Positions 8,225-16,528 of a stretch of DNA of 64,000 nt are shown in pieces. This DNA is from DASUBV01 sp035763085. Its GTDB lineage: Bacteria; Actinomycetota; Actinomycetes; Streptosporangiales; Streptosporangiaceae. The position numbers and the translations under genes were made by a program. The notes under the pieces are model-generated. The model worked only from the letters and a program-made list of their open reading frames with translations, did no database searches and was not told where the DNA came from. How positions within the stretch are numbered: position 1 is the stretch's first letter; the number at the start of each line of letters is the position of its first letter. The stretch spans positions 22,404 through 86,403 of the forward strand of contig DASUBV010000290.1 in assembly GCA_035763085.1 (NCBI GenBank). The letters run 5' to 3'.

Positions 8225-8242
8225 GCGCGAGGGGAGCCGGTC

Positions 8243-9148
8243 GTGGCCGCAGGACGCTGGGAGGATGAGCCGCTCGCGGCTCGGCCGCGCCCGCAGCCGG
8301 ACGAGGCGTCCCGGCCGGCCAGCGACGTGCTGGCCAGCCGGCTGGCGGCGGCGCTGGTCCACCACGAGCCCGGCTGGCGGCTGCCCCGCCACACCGCGCT
8401 GGCGCGCCGCTACAACGTCAGCCCGGCCGAGATCGAGAGCGCGGTCGGGGAGCTGGTCAGCCGGCACCTGATCCGGCGGCTGGCCGACGGCCAGCTGTAC
8501 CGGGCCAGCCCCGCCGAGTACCTGCTGGAGCTGGAGGGCGTGTCCGGGCTGTCCTCCACGCTGGACCCGATGGGCTGCAAGCTGACCTGCCGCAGCCGCC
8601 AGGTGTCGTGGCGGCGGGTGCCCGAGGACATCGGCTGGGCCCTGGGCCTGGAGAGTTCCGAGGCCGTGTGCGTGGCCCGGTTCCTGTGGGCGGCCGACGG
8701 CGAGCCGGCGGCCTGCTCGACGACCTACCTGCCCGGTGCCGGGGCCGGGCCGGGCGGCGCGGATGCCGTGGCGCCGGACTCGCTGAGCCTGCTGGCGCCG
8801 CCCGGCGAGCCCGGCGGCGCGCAGCATGGCGCGGCTGGTGAGGACGGCCTTCGGGGGCCCGCCCTCACCGGCCCGGCCGCGCTGCCCCGGGCGCTGCACA
8901 TCGAGATGCAGCCGCCCCCGCCGGCCGTCGCTCGCAGCCTCCGGCTGCCGGCGGGCCAGCCGGCCACCATCGTGACGGTCCGCTTCGATGACCTGGCCGG
9001 TGCCCGGCCCGTCGCGCTGACGGTCGCGGTGCTGCGCTCGGACATGTTCCGCGTGGTCCTGCAGTCGCCGCGCCAGCCGCTGGCCGATGGTAGCGCGGGC
9101 AGTTTCACCAGCGCCTGGACACACGTCGTGGAGGACTGGGAATCTTGA
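8243..9148 (+). CDS. GntR-type transcription regulator with UTRA domain
   Basis: Regulator of 301 residues. A winged helix-turn-helix of GntR type lies at about 25-90 (GWRLPRHTALARRYNVSPAE). A UTRA ligand-binding domain covers about 110-295, seen in VPEDIGWALGLESSEAVCVA and the closing strand VLRSDMFRVVLQS. UTRA domains usually bind small sugar- or phosphate-containing ligands. A Gly/Ala/Pro-rich insertion interrupts the UTRA domain around 165-210. It sits between pstA (18-base gap) and the membrane pseudo-ATPase gene (6-base gap), so it could belong to either unit. The ligand is unknown. Confidence 0.82.
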   Translation: MAAGRWEDEPLAARPRPQPDEASRPASDVLASRLAAALVHHEPGWRLPRHTALARRYNVSPAEIESAVGELVSRHLIRRLADGQLYRASPAEYLLELEGVSGLSSTLDPMGCKLTCRSRQVSWRRVPEDIGWALGLESSEAVCVARFLWAADGEPAACSTTYLPGAGAGPGGADAVAPDSLSLLAPPGEPGGAQHGAAGEDGLRGPALTGPAALPRALHIEMQPPPPAVARSLRLPAGQPATIVTVRFDDLAGARPVALTVAVLRSDMFRVVLQSPRQPLADGSAGSFTSAWTHVVEDWES

Positions 9149-9154
9149 CCAGTT

Positions 9155-10543
9155 ATGTCCGCGACTCCTGCCCGTGCCGCTGAGCATCACCTGCCTGATC
9201 CGGGCTTACCGGCCCCGCCTGCCCGGTCCCGCCGCGCCGATGTCATCGCCGTGGCCGGCGTGGCAGCAGTGCTGGCCCACCTTGTCCTCGCGCCGGCCAC
9301 CCTGGCCCTGGCCGGCGCTCTTGTCGTCACCGGCCGGCTGACCCGCTGGCGGCCGCAATGGCTGGCCGTCCCGGCTGCCGGGGGAGCGGCCTGGACCGCG
9401 GCCGCCGGCGTGCCCCGCGTGCTGGGCGGCCTGGCGGCCGGCCCGCGCCACCTGCTGGCCTACCTGGCCGGCGTTCCCGGCCATCCGGCGCACCTGCGGG
9501 ACGCCGCGGCGGCGCTGGCGCAGGCCGCCCACGGACTGCCCGCCCAGGTCCCGGCCGGGCTGCTGGCCGCCGCGGCCGAGGCGGCTGTCGTGGCCTGGCT
9601 GAGCGGCGGCCGGCCGTGGCGGCCGGGCCTGATCGCGGTCCTGCGGCGGTACCGGACCCGGGCGGTCCTGGCCGCCGGTCATGCCGCCACGCGGACCGGC
9701 TTCTGCCTCGGCGTCGATCCCGCCTCAGGCCGGCCCGCCGAGCTGAGCTGGGCGGGTGCCGCCGGGGGTGTGCTGGTCAGCTGCGCCGGGCCCGACTCCG
9801 CGGCGCGACTGTGCCTCCCGGCCGCGTGCGCGGCGCTGGCCCGCCGCATGACGCTGGTCGTCGTCGACCTGACCGCCAGCGACTGGCTCGCCGCGGACCT
9901 GACCGCGGCCTGCGCGACCGCGGCCGCCCCGCTGACCTGGCTGCGCCCGGCCCCGCCCGGACGCTGGGTTCCGGCCAAGGCCGCCCGTGGCCGGGCCGCC
10001 GGTGACCAGCCAGCAGCCGACCAGGCCGGCTCCGGGCTGGATTCCGTCATCGGCCAGGCGGTCCGCAACCGCGAGGTCGTCGTGGCCGGCCTGGACCCGG
10101 CCATGCCCGGCCCGGCGGCCGCGGCGGCCGCCGGGAGCGCGGTGGGCAGCCTCTCGGCCGTGCTGCGCGGGCTGCGCGAGCAGGGCCTGCGCGGGGACTG
10201 CCTGGCCTGGGTACACGGCTGCGAGGTCGCGCGGCCGCCGAGCCTGGCCGGGCTGCTGGAGTTAGGGACCGGCACCGGAACCGCCATCCTGCTGTCCACG
10301 GCCAGCGCTCAGGCCGCTGCCCGGCTGGCGGGCCTGGTGGCGGCCGTGGTGGCGGGCGGTCCCGCCGACCCGCGGCTCGCGGCCCGGCTGACCGGGCTGG
10401 CCGCCGGGTCAGCCGCCGGCCCGGCCGTGGCCGGCCTGGATGAGGGTCTGCGCGGTCAGCCGGCCGGCGAGTTCACGATGCTGGCGCGCGGGACACCGCC
10501 CCGGCGGGCCTGCCGGCCGGGGCGACGGGACGGGCTCCGGTGA
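9155..10543 (+). CDS. Membrane protein resembling a degenerate VirD4/TraG ATPase
   Basis: Unrecognised protein of 462 residues. Two hydrophobic segments lie at about 28-60 and 70-95, followed by a cytosolic domain whose layout parallels VirD4/TraG coupling ATPases. A strand and loop stand where the P-loop should be (AGGVLVSCAGPDSAARL, about 203-219), but the GxGKT/S residues are missing. The Walker B equivalent (CLAWVHGCEVARPPSLAGLL, from residue 349) keeps one Glu but lacks the Asp. The LELGTGTGTAILLSTAS segment mimics the downstream region of coupling proteins. The last bases overlap the next gene (GTGA). Inference: a catalytically dead partner in a membrane complex. The homology is my reading of motif order and is unproven. 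Confidence 0.6.
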   Translation: MSATPARAAEHHLPDPGLPAPPARSRRADVIAVAGVAAVLAHLVLAPATLALAGALVVTGRLTRWRPQWLAVPAAGGAAWTAAAGVPRVLGGLAAGPRHLLAYLAGVPGHPAHLRDAAAALAQAAHGLPAQVPAGLLAAAAEAAVVAWLSGGRPWRPGLIAVLRRYRTRAVLAAGHAATRTGFCLGVDPASGRPAELSWAGAAGGVLVSCAGPDSAARLCLPAACAALARRMTLVVVDLTASDWLAADLTAACATAAAPLTWLRPAPPGRWVPAKAARGRAAGDQPAADQAGSGLDSVIGQAVRNREVVVAGLDPAMPGPAAAAAAGSAVGSLSAVLRGLREQGLRGDCLAWVHGCEVARPPSLAGLLELGTGTGTAILLSTASAQAAARLAGLVAAVVAGGPADPRLAARLTGLAAGSAAGPAVAGLDEGLRGQPAGEFTMLARGTPPRRACRPGRRDGLR

Positions 10544-12501
10544 CCCGGCCCGCGCCGCCGGTGCCGGCCGGCCGGCTATTCCTGGGCTGGGAGCACGCGC
10601 TGACCTGCCCTGAGCCCGGCCCGCGGCCGGGCCGCCCGCCCGCCCCGCCCGCCATCACGGTGGACCCGGGCTGGCAGGCGGCCCGGCGGCGCGAGGCGCG
10701 TCGGCTGGCCCGGCCCGCCCGGGCCGCCGCAGCGTGCTGCGCGGCGGCCACGGCGGTCAGCGCCGCGGCCGGGCTGGGCGGGCTGCTGCCCGCCGGGCTG
10801 GCCTGGCTGGCGGGTGCGGGACTGATCACCGGGCTGGCTGCCAGCCTGCGCACTCTCTACCGCGACTCGCGGGACCTGCGGGCGGCCCTGGCTGCCGAGG
10901 AGAGGCGGGTGGCCGGGTTCCGGGCCGCCGCGCAGCGCGAGCAGGACGCCCGGCTGGCCGAGTACGCAAGGCGGGAACGGACGTGGCGGCAGCGCCGGGC
11001 CGAGTTCGCCCGGCAGCCGCAGTGGTTCCCGGTCCGGCTGCCCGCCGGCCTGCACCGGGTAGACGTGGCAGGCGGCACGCTGGCCGGCTGGTCAGCGCTG
11101 CTGACCTCGGTGGCCGCGCCGCGGCTGGCCGCCGGGGCGGAGGTCACCGTGCTCGATCTCACGGAGGGGGCGGTCGCGGGCGACCTGCTGGCGGTGGCCC
11201 GGGCGTGCGGCATCGACCCGCTGGTCTGGGTCCTGCCGGCCGACCTGCACCGGCTGGACCTGGGCGCGGGCCTGCCTCCCGCTGAGCTGGCCGATGTGCT
11301 CGCCACGGCGGTCAGCGCCGGCGTGGAGCAGGACGCGGACCCGGCCGCCGATGCCGCGCTGCTGGGCCGCGTGCTGGAGGTACTCGGGCCCGGGGTCACG
11401 ATCGCCCGGCTGACCGCGGCGCTGCGGGCGCTGGCTCAGGTCGGTGACCCGCGGGCGGATGTCCGGGCCGGCCTGCTGACCGCCGGCCAGCTGGACCGGC
11501 TGGCGGCCCTGTTCGGCCGCGCGGCGGCGGATCAGGTGGTGGTCGGCCGGGCCTGGGCCGTCGAGGCGCGGCTGCGGCCGCTGGAGCAGCTGGGCCGCGC
11601 TGCGGCCGCCCTGCCGCGCAGCCCGCTGCGGCTGGCCTGGCTGGACCAGGCGGCCGGCGCGGTGACGGGCCCGGTGCTGGCCAGCTTCCTGACCGTGGCG
11701 CTGACGCATGCGCTGCGCCGGGCGCCGGCGGCCGGAGAGCCCTGGCAGCAGATGATCGTCGTGCTCGGCGCCGAGCGGCTCAGCGCGCCGGTCCTGGACC
11801 GGCTGACCGATGCCTGCGAGACCGCCGGCGCGGGCCTGATCGTGGCCTACCGGTCGCTGCCCGCGCACGTAGCCGGCCGGCTGGGCCGGGGGAACGCGGC
11901 GGTGGCTTTCATGCGGCTGGGCAACGCCCAGGACGCCCGGGCCGCCGCCGAGCAAATCGGCACCGAGCACCGGCTGGTCATCAGCCAGCTCACCCAGACC
12001 GTCGGCGACTCGGTCACCGTGACCACGGGGGATTCCTACACCAGCACGGTCTCGACCGCCGATTCGCTGGCCGGCTCGGCGTCGGTCACCGACACCGCCG
12101 GCCGCAGCAGCGGACGCGGCACCGCAGGCGGCTTCGCGCCGTTCGCCGGGCCCGGCACGGCGAGCCGGGACCGGAGCGCGTCGCGGGCGGTGTCGGGCTC
12201 GCTGTCGGTCACCGAGCAGGTCAGCCTCAGTACCGCGTGGGGCGCGAGCACCTCCCGTGCGCTCGGTGCCAGTACCTCGCTGGCCACCGGGGCGCAGCGG
12301 TCCCGCGAGTTCCTGGTCGAGCAGCATGAGCTGCAGCAGCTGCCGCCCAGCGCCGTGCTGCTGACCTACGCCGGGCCGGGCGGGCGGCAGGTGGTGCTGG
12401 CCGACGCCAACCCGGCCATCGCCGGCCTGCCGGGCACCGCCGCGGTCAGCCTGGCCGAGGCCAGGGCCCGCCCGCCGGGCCGCCGCCCGGCCCCGGCGTA
12501 G
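10540..12501 (+). CDS. Second membrane pseudo-ATPase with Ser/Thr/Gly-rich insert
   Basis: Unrecognised protein of 653 residues. A paired hydrophobic segment at about 62-105 is followed by an Arg/Glu/Ala-rich predicted coiled coil (about 112-155). An ATPase-like domain comes next: a loop GGTLAGWSALL at 178-188 in the P-loop position lacks the Lys, and the Walker B position reads MIVVLGAERLS (from 405). A low-complexity stretch of repeated Ser/Thr/Gly (about 485-590, e.g. TGDSYTSTVSTADSLAG) interrupts the end of the domain. The tail EFLVEQHELQQLPPSAVLL resembles the C-terminal element of TraG/VirD4 proteins. Co-transcribed with the previous gene. Inference: an inactive coupling-type ATPase. 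Function unknown. Confidence 0.6.
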   Translation: MTRPAPPVPAGRLFLGWEHALTCPEPGPRPGRPPAPPAITVDPGWQAARRREARRLARPARAAAACCAAATAVSAAAGLGGLLPAGLAWLAGAGLITGLAASLRTLYRDSRDLRAALAAEERRVAGFRAAAQREQDARLAEYARRERTWRQRRAEFARQPQWFPVRLPAGLHRVDVAGGTLAGWSALLTSVAAPRLAAGAEVTVLDLTEGAVAGDLLAVARACGIDPLVWVLPADLHRLDLGAGLPPAELADVLATAVSAGVEQDADPAADAALLGRVLEVLGPGVTIARLTAALRALAQVGDPRADVRAGLLTAGQLDRLAALFGRAAADQVVVGRAWAVEARLRPLEQLGRAAAALPRSPLRLAWLDQAAGAVTGPVLASFLTVALTHALRRAPAAGEPWQQMIVVLGAERLSAPVLDRLTDACETAGAGLIVAYRSLPAHVAGRLGRGNAAVAFMRLGNAQDARAAAEQIGTEHRLVISQLTQTVGDSVTVTTGDSYTSTVSTADSLAGSASVTDTAGRSSGRGTAGGFAPFAGPGTASRDRSASRAVSGSLSVTEQVSLSTAWGASTSRALGASTSLATGAQRSREFLVEQHELQQLPPSAVLLTYAGPGGRQVVLADANPAIAGLPGTAAVSLAEARARPPGRRPAPA

Positions 12502-12582
12502 CGGACTGATGGTCTCCCGCCGCCGCGACCCCTGCCCGCCCAGCCACTACGACCGCACCTGACGGCGGCCGGCCGGGCGGCC

Positions 12583-12588
12583 TAGACT
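12583..12588 (+). promoter_or_regulatory. -10 box for leaderless phzF-like mRNA
   Basis: TAGACT ends 6 bases before the GTG start at 12595, with no Shine-Dalgarno between. Transcription would begin at the start codon. Confidence 0.6.
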
Positions 12589-12594
12589 CGGCCC

Positions 12595-13431
12595 GTGAGC
12601 CGTAACTTCCGCCAGGTTGATGTCTTTACCGCCGCCGGGTACCAGGGCAACCCGGTCGCTGTCGTGCATGGCGCCGACGGGCTGACCGATGACCAGATGC
12701 AGCAGTTCGCCAACTGGACCAACCTGTCCGAGACGACGTTCCTGCTCGAGCCCGCCGACGCCGGGGCCGACTACCGGGTCCGGATCTTCATGCCCGGCAT
12801 GGAGCTGCCCTTCGCCGGGCATCCCACCCTGGGCACCTGCCACGCCTGGCTGGAGGCCGGCGGGCAGCCGCGCCGCGACGGCGTCATCGTCCAGGAATGC
12901 AAGGCCGGGCTGGTCACCGTCCGGCGCACCGAGGCCGGCCTGGCCTTCGGCGCGCCGCCGCTGGTGCGCAGCGGCCCGGTCGACGAGCCGCTGGCCCGGC
13001 ACGTGGCGGAGATACTGAGCATCTCCCGCGCCGACATCGTCGACCTGCAGTGGGCCGACAACGGTCCCGGCTGGATCGCCGTCCTGCTGGACAGCGCCGC
13101 GGCCGTGCTCGCGGTCCGGCCCGGCACCCTGGACCCGGACCTGAACCTGGGCATCGCCGGGCCGTACCCGGCCGGGTCGCCCGAGGCCCTGGAGGTCCGC
13201 GCCTTCTTCCGCAAGGACGCCAGCACCACCGAGGACCCCGTCACCGGCAGCCTGAACGCGTCGCTGGCGCAGTGGCTGACCGGGTCCGGCCGGATCAGCG
13301 CGCCGTATGTGGTCAGCCAGGGCACTGTCCTGGGCCGCCGCGGGCGGGTGAGCATCAGCCAGGACGACGACGGGCAGGTCTGGGTCGGCGGCGGCACCGT
13401 GACCTGCATCACCGGCACCGTCGAGCTGTAG
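12595..13431 (+). CDS. PhzF-family isomerase/epimerase-like protein
   Basis: Protein of 278 residues with the two-lobed PhzF fold. The N-terminal signature FRQVDVFTAAGYQGNPVAVV and the catalytic-Glu segment WTNLSETTFLL are present, as are the lobe motifs MELPFAGHPTLGTCHAW and EDPVTGSLNASLAQWL. The family includes the phenazine enzyme PhzF and many uncharacterised isomerases, so the substrate is not assignable. It has its own -10 box and probably a leaderless mRNA, so it is transcribed independently of the flanking ATPase-like genes, although it lies between them in the same orientation. Confidence 0.88.
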   Translation: MSRNFRQVDVFTAAGYQGNPVAVVHGADGLTDDQMQQFANWTNLSETTFLLEPADAGADYRVRIFMPGMELPFAGHPTLGTCHAWLEAGGQPRRDGVIVQECKAGLVTVRRTEAGLAFGAPPLVRSGPVDEPLARHVAEILSISRADIVDLQWADNGPGWIAVLLDSAAAVLAVRPGTLDPDLNLGIAGPYPAGSPEALEVRAFFRKDASTTEDPVTGSLNASLAQWLTGSGRISAPYVVSQGTVLGRRGRVSISQDDDGQVWVGGGTVTCITGTVEL

Positions 13432-13499
13432 GCGGGCGAGCGCCGGCAAAGCTGCCAATCGGGTGGCACCGACCGTCACCGGCCTGATATGCACGCAAT

Positions 13500-16400
13500 A
13501 TGGTCCAGGCTGCGGGCATTGGCGGGGGCGCGACAGGCCCGTGGTACCGGGTCCAGGCGATCAGCTCGGGCAGTCCCGGCGGCAGCGCCGACCGGGACTA
13601 CGCCTCGATCCTGCCCGCCGCCCTGAACGCGGTCGCGCACCGGCGCCCGTTCATCGCGGGCTGGCTGTCGCGCGGCGGCGGCGCGCCCCTGGAGCTCATC
13701 ACCAATGCCGGCCCGCTGCCCGCCCCGGCGGCTGCGCTGCCCGGGCCGGCCGACGGCCTGGACGGGTCAGCAGTAACGGGACGGCCGTCCGCGAGCCTGG
13801 TCCCGGAGGCCGGCCCGGCTCCGGGCAGCCCGCAGCTGCTCGAGGAGCTGCTGTTCCCCTGGGGAGCGCGCGGCCTGCCGGTCACCGGCAACCTGCTGGC
13901 CGACCTGGACCGGCTGGTGTGGGCGCCGTGCCCGGGCCGGCTGGCGCCGGCCGAGCCGTCGCAGGCACCGCCCGGCGCCGGCGGCCCGACGTTGTTCGAG
14001 GCGGCGCTGCAGACCCTGATGGGGCGGCCGTTCGGCTGGCTCATCGTGGCCGATCCGACCGACCTGATCGACGCTGAGACCGACGAGCTGCGGTCCCAGC
14101 TGAACGTGCTGCGGCGCTATGAGGAGGAGCAGGCCCGGTTCGACGCCGAGCGGGTCCAGCGCCGCCTGGCCGAGCTCGACGCCTACCGCGAGGCCGGCCT
14201 GTGGGACGTGCGGGTGCTGGCCGGCGCGGCCAGCGAGCAGGAGCTGGGCCTGATCGCGCCGGTCCTGGTCGGGGCCGCCGACCTGCGCGCTCACCCGTAC
14301 CGGCTGCGCAGCGCCGAGGCCGCCTACGACTTCGCCGACGCCCTGGCGGCCAAGCTGAGTGATCCGCGTGATTTCTCGGCCGTCCCGTTCGCCGCGACGG
14401 CCGGGGCGCTGGCCGCCCTGACCGGCCTGCCGCGCGGCGAGGTACCGGGCATCCGGGTGCTGGAGGCCGGGAGCTTCGACGTCACCAGCGAGGTCGGCGA
14501 CGAGCAGGCCATCGAGCTGGGCGCCATCCTGGACGGCCAGGACCGGGCGGTCGGCCAGTTCCGGGTGCCGCTGTCCACCCTGAACCGGCACGCCTTCGTC
14601 ACCGGCGCGACCGGGGCCGGCAAGTCCCAGACGGTCCGGCACATCCTGGAGCAGCTCAGCGGCGCCGGCGTGAGCTGGCTGGCCATCGAGCCGGTCAAGT
14701 CGGAGTACGCCGCGATGGCCGGGCGGATCGAGGGGACCGCGCCGGTCACCGTGATCAACCCGGCCGACCCGGCGGCGATCCCGGTGTCGGTCAACCCGCT
14801 GGCGCCCGAGCCGGGCTACCCGGTGCAGGCGCACATCGACATGGTCCGGGCGCTGTTCCTGGCCGCCTTCGATGCCCGCGAGCCGTTCCCGCAGATCATG
14901 TCGCAGGCCCTGCAGCGGGCCTACGCCGACTGCGGCTGGGACACCGTCACCGGCGGCGCGGCACCCGGCGCGGTCGCCCCGCCGACCGTCCCGACGCTGG
15001 CCCGGCTGGAGGCGGCGGCGCTGGAGGTGATCGCCGACGTCGGGTACGGCCAGGAGCTGCAGGCCGACGTGCGCGGCTTTGTCGGGGTCCGGCTGCGCTC
15101 ACTGCGCACCGGCTCGGCGGGCCGGTTCTTCGAGGGCGGCCACCCGGCCGACATCGGCGCCCTGCTGCGCCGCAACGTCGTGCTGGCCATCGAGGAGGTG
15201 GCCAACGACGAGGACAAGGCCTTCCTGATCGGCACCCTCATCATCCGGATCGTCGAGCACCTGCGGATGCGGGCCAGGACCGGCCCGGTCGACGGGCTGC
15301 GGCACGTCATCGTCATCGAGGAGGCGCACCGGCTGCTGCGCGCGGGCCGGGAGGGCGCCAGCGCGCACGCCGTGGAGCTGTTCGCCAGCCTGCTGGCCGA
15401 GATCCGCGCCTACGGCGAGGGCATCGTGATTGCCGAGCAGATCCCGGCCAAGCTCGTCCCCGACGTGGTCAAGAACACCGCGCTGAAGGTCGTGCACCGG
15501 CTGCCGGCCAGCGACGACCGGCATGTGGTGGGCGCGGCGATGAACCTGGACGACGACCAGTCCCGCCAGGTGGTGTCGCTGCGGCCGGGCTTCGCCGCGG
15601 TGTTCGCCGACGGGATGGACCGGCCGGTGCGGATCCGGGTCCCCTACGGCGGCCGCCGGGAGCGGATGGTCGCCTCCGCCACTGTGCAGCCGCCGCCGAT
15701 CCGCGGGCGGCGGTCGGCGGCCTGCGGGCCGACCTGCACGGCCGGCCGGGCCTGCTCGCTGCTGGAGATCCGCGCCGCCGACATGCTGGCCAGCTCACCC
15801 GAGGACGCCTGGCTGCGGGTCTGGGCCGAGGCGCTGGTGCTGGCCCACCTCACCAACCGGCCGCTGCCCCGGGTGCCGGCCATGCTGCGGCAGCGCTGGC
15901 TGAACCTGGACGCCCGGCTGCGCGAGTGCCTGCTGGCCACCGCCCTGGAGCGGCCGCTGGCCGGGCGGGCGGCGGCGGTGCGCTCGAGCTATGACCCGGA
16001 CCGGTTCGCTGCCTCGTGCGCCTCGATGGCCCGGCGGCTGCTGGACGGCGGCAAGGGCGCGGGCACCGCGCCCGGCGCCGACTGGGTGATTCCCCAGCTG
16101 CAGTGGCTGCACGAGATCGAGCGGGCGTGCCCGCTGGGCGGCCCGCCGCCTGACCCGTTCGCGCCCGCCCCGCGGCTGGACTTCGCGCTGCCCGGGCTGG
16201 CCGACCGGCCGGACGTGAAGATCGGCCAGCGGGTCAGCGGGCTGCGCCGCCACCCGCTGTCGATGGAGCTGGCCCGCAACCGGCTGCCTGCCTGGACCGT
16301 GCTGCTCGGCGAGGACGACCAGCGCGGCTTCATCGACGACCTGTCATCGGTCGCGATCGGGGTGAGCCACCGCGGCCAGCTGCGCAAGGCGGCCGGGGAG

Positions 16401-16517
16401 ATGGGCATCGCGGGCTGGCTGGAGCCGGTGCTGTCCTGGCCCCGGCGGTTCATCATCGGTGCCGACGATCAGGTGGTGGCGATGGCAGTGCGCGAGACCG
16501 GCCGCGTGGCCGGATAG
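13500..16517 (+). CDS. HerA/VirB4-like ATPase, 1005 residues
   Basis: Large P-loop ATPase of the HerA/FtsK superfamily. Walker A GATGAGKS occupies 369-376 and Walker B VIVIEEAHR about 603-611. Between them is a HerA/DUF87-like segment (VSWLAIEPVKSEYAAM). The sensor-like segment IVIAEQIPAKLVPDVVKNT and a late Arg-rich strand follow. The first 360 residues carry no P-loop but include a long helix (ELRSQLNVLRRYEEEQARFD), as in VirB4-type proteins. The C-terminal 300 residues include a Cys cluster CGPTCTAGRAC. No transmembrane segment is visible. The start ATG lacks a Shine-Dalgarno; TGATAT lies 9 bases upstream. It is the only ATPase with intact motifs among the three ATPase-like genes here. Likely a DNA- or protein-translocating motor; the substrate is unknown. 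Confidence 0.8.
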   Translation: MVQAAGIGGGATGPWYRVQAISSGSPGGSADRDYASILPAALNAVAHRRPFIAGWLSRGGGAPLELITNAGPLPAPAAALPGPADGLDGSAVTGRPSASLVPEAGPAPGSPQLLEELLFPWGARGLPVTGNLLADLDRLVWAPCPGRLAPAEPSQAPPGAGGPTLFEAALQTLMGRPFGWLIVADPTDLIDAETDELRSQLNVLRRYEEEQARFDAERVQRRLAELDAYREAGLWDVRVLAGAASEQELGLIAPVLVGAADLRAHPYRLRSAEAAYDFADALAAKLSDPRDFSAVPFAATAGALAALTGLPRGEVPGIRVLEAGSFDVTSEVGDEQAIELGAILDGQDRAVGQFRVPLSTLNRHAFVTGATGAGKSQTVRHILEQLSGAGVSWLAIEPVKSEYAAMAGRIEGTAPVTVINPADPAAIPVSVNPLAPEPGYPVQAHIDMVRALFLAAFDAREPFPQIMSQALQRAYADCGWDTVTGGAAPGAVAPPTVPTLARLEAAALEVIADVGYGQELQADVRGFVGVRLRSLRTGSAGRFFEGGHPADIGALLRRNVVLAIEEVANDEDKAFLIGTLIIRIVEHLRMRARTGPVDGLRHVIVIEEAHRLLRAGREGASAHAVELFASLLAEIRAYGEGIVIAEQIPAKLVPDVVKNTALKVVHRLPASDDRHVVGAAMNLDDDQSRQVVSLRPGFAAVFADGMDRPVRIRVPYGGRRERMVASATVQPPPIRGRRSAACGPTCTAGRACSLLEIRAADMLASSPEDAWLRVWAEALVLAHLTNRPLPRVPAMLRQRWLNLDARLRECLLATALERPLAGRAAAVRSSYDPDRFAASCASMARRLLDGGKGAGTAPGADWVIPQLQWLHEIERACPLGGPPPDPFAPAPRLDFALPGLADRPDVKIGQRVSGLRRHPLSMELARNRLPAWTVLLGEDDQRGFIDDLSSVAIGVSHRGQLRKAAGEMGIAGWLEPVLSWPRRFIIGADDQVVAMAVRETGRVAG

Positions 16518-16520
16518 CAT
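16515..16520 (+). promoter_or_regulatory. -10 box for leaderless murT mRNA
   Basis: TAGCAT lies 8 bases before the murT ATG and overlaps the stop codon of the preceding ATPase gene. There is no Shine-Dalgarno. Confidence 0.5.
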
Positions 16521-16528
16521 CTGCGGCC

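Noticed and set aside
6812..9190. 792-residue open frame on the minus strand
   Set aside because: It is the reverse complement of pstC, pstA and the UTRA regulator, rich in Gly, Arg, His and Gln as antisense frames are in G+C-rich DNA, and shows no domain.
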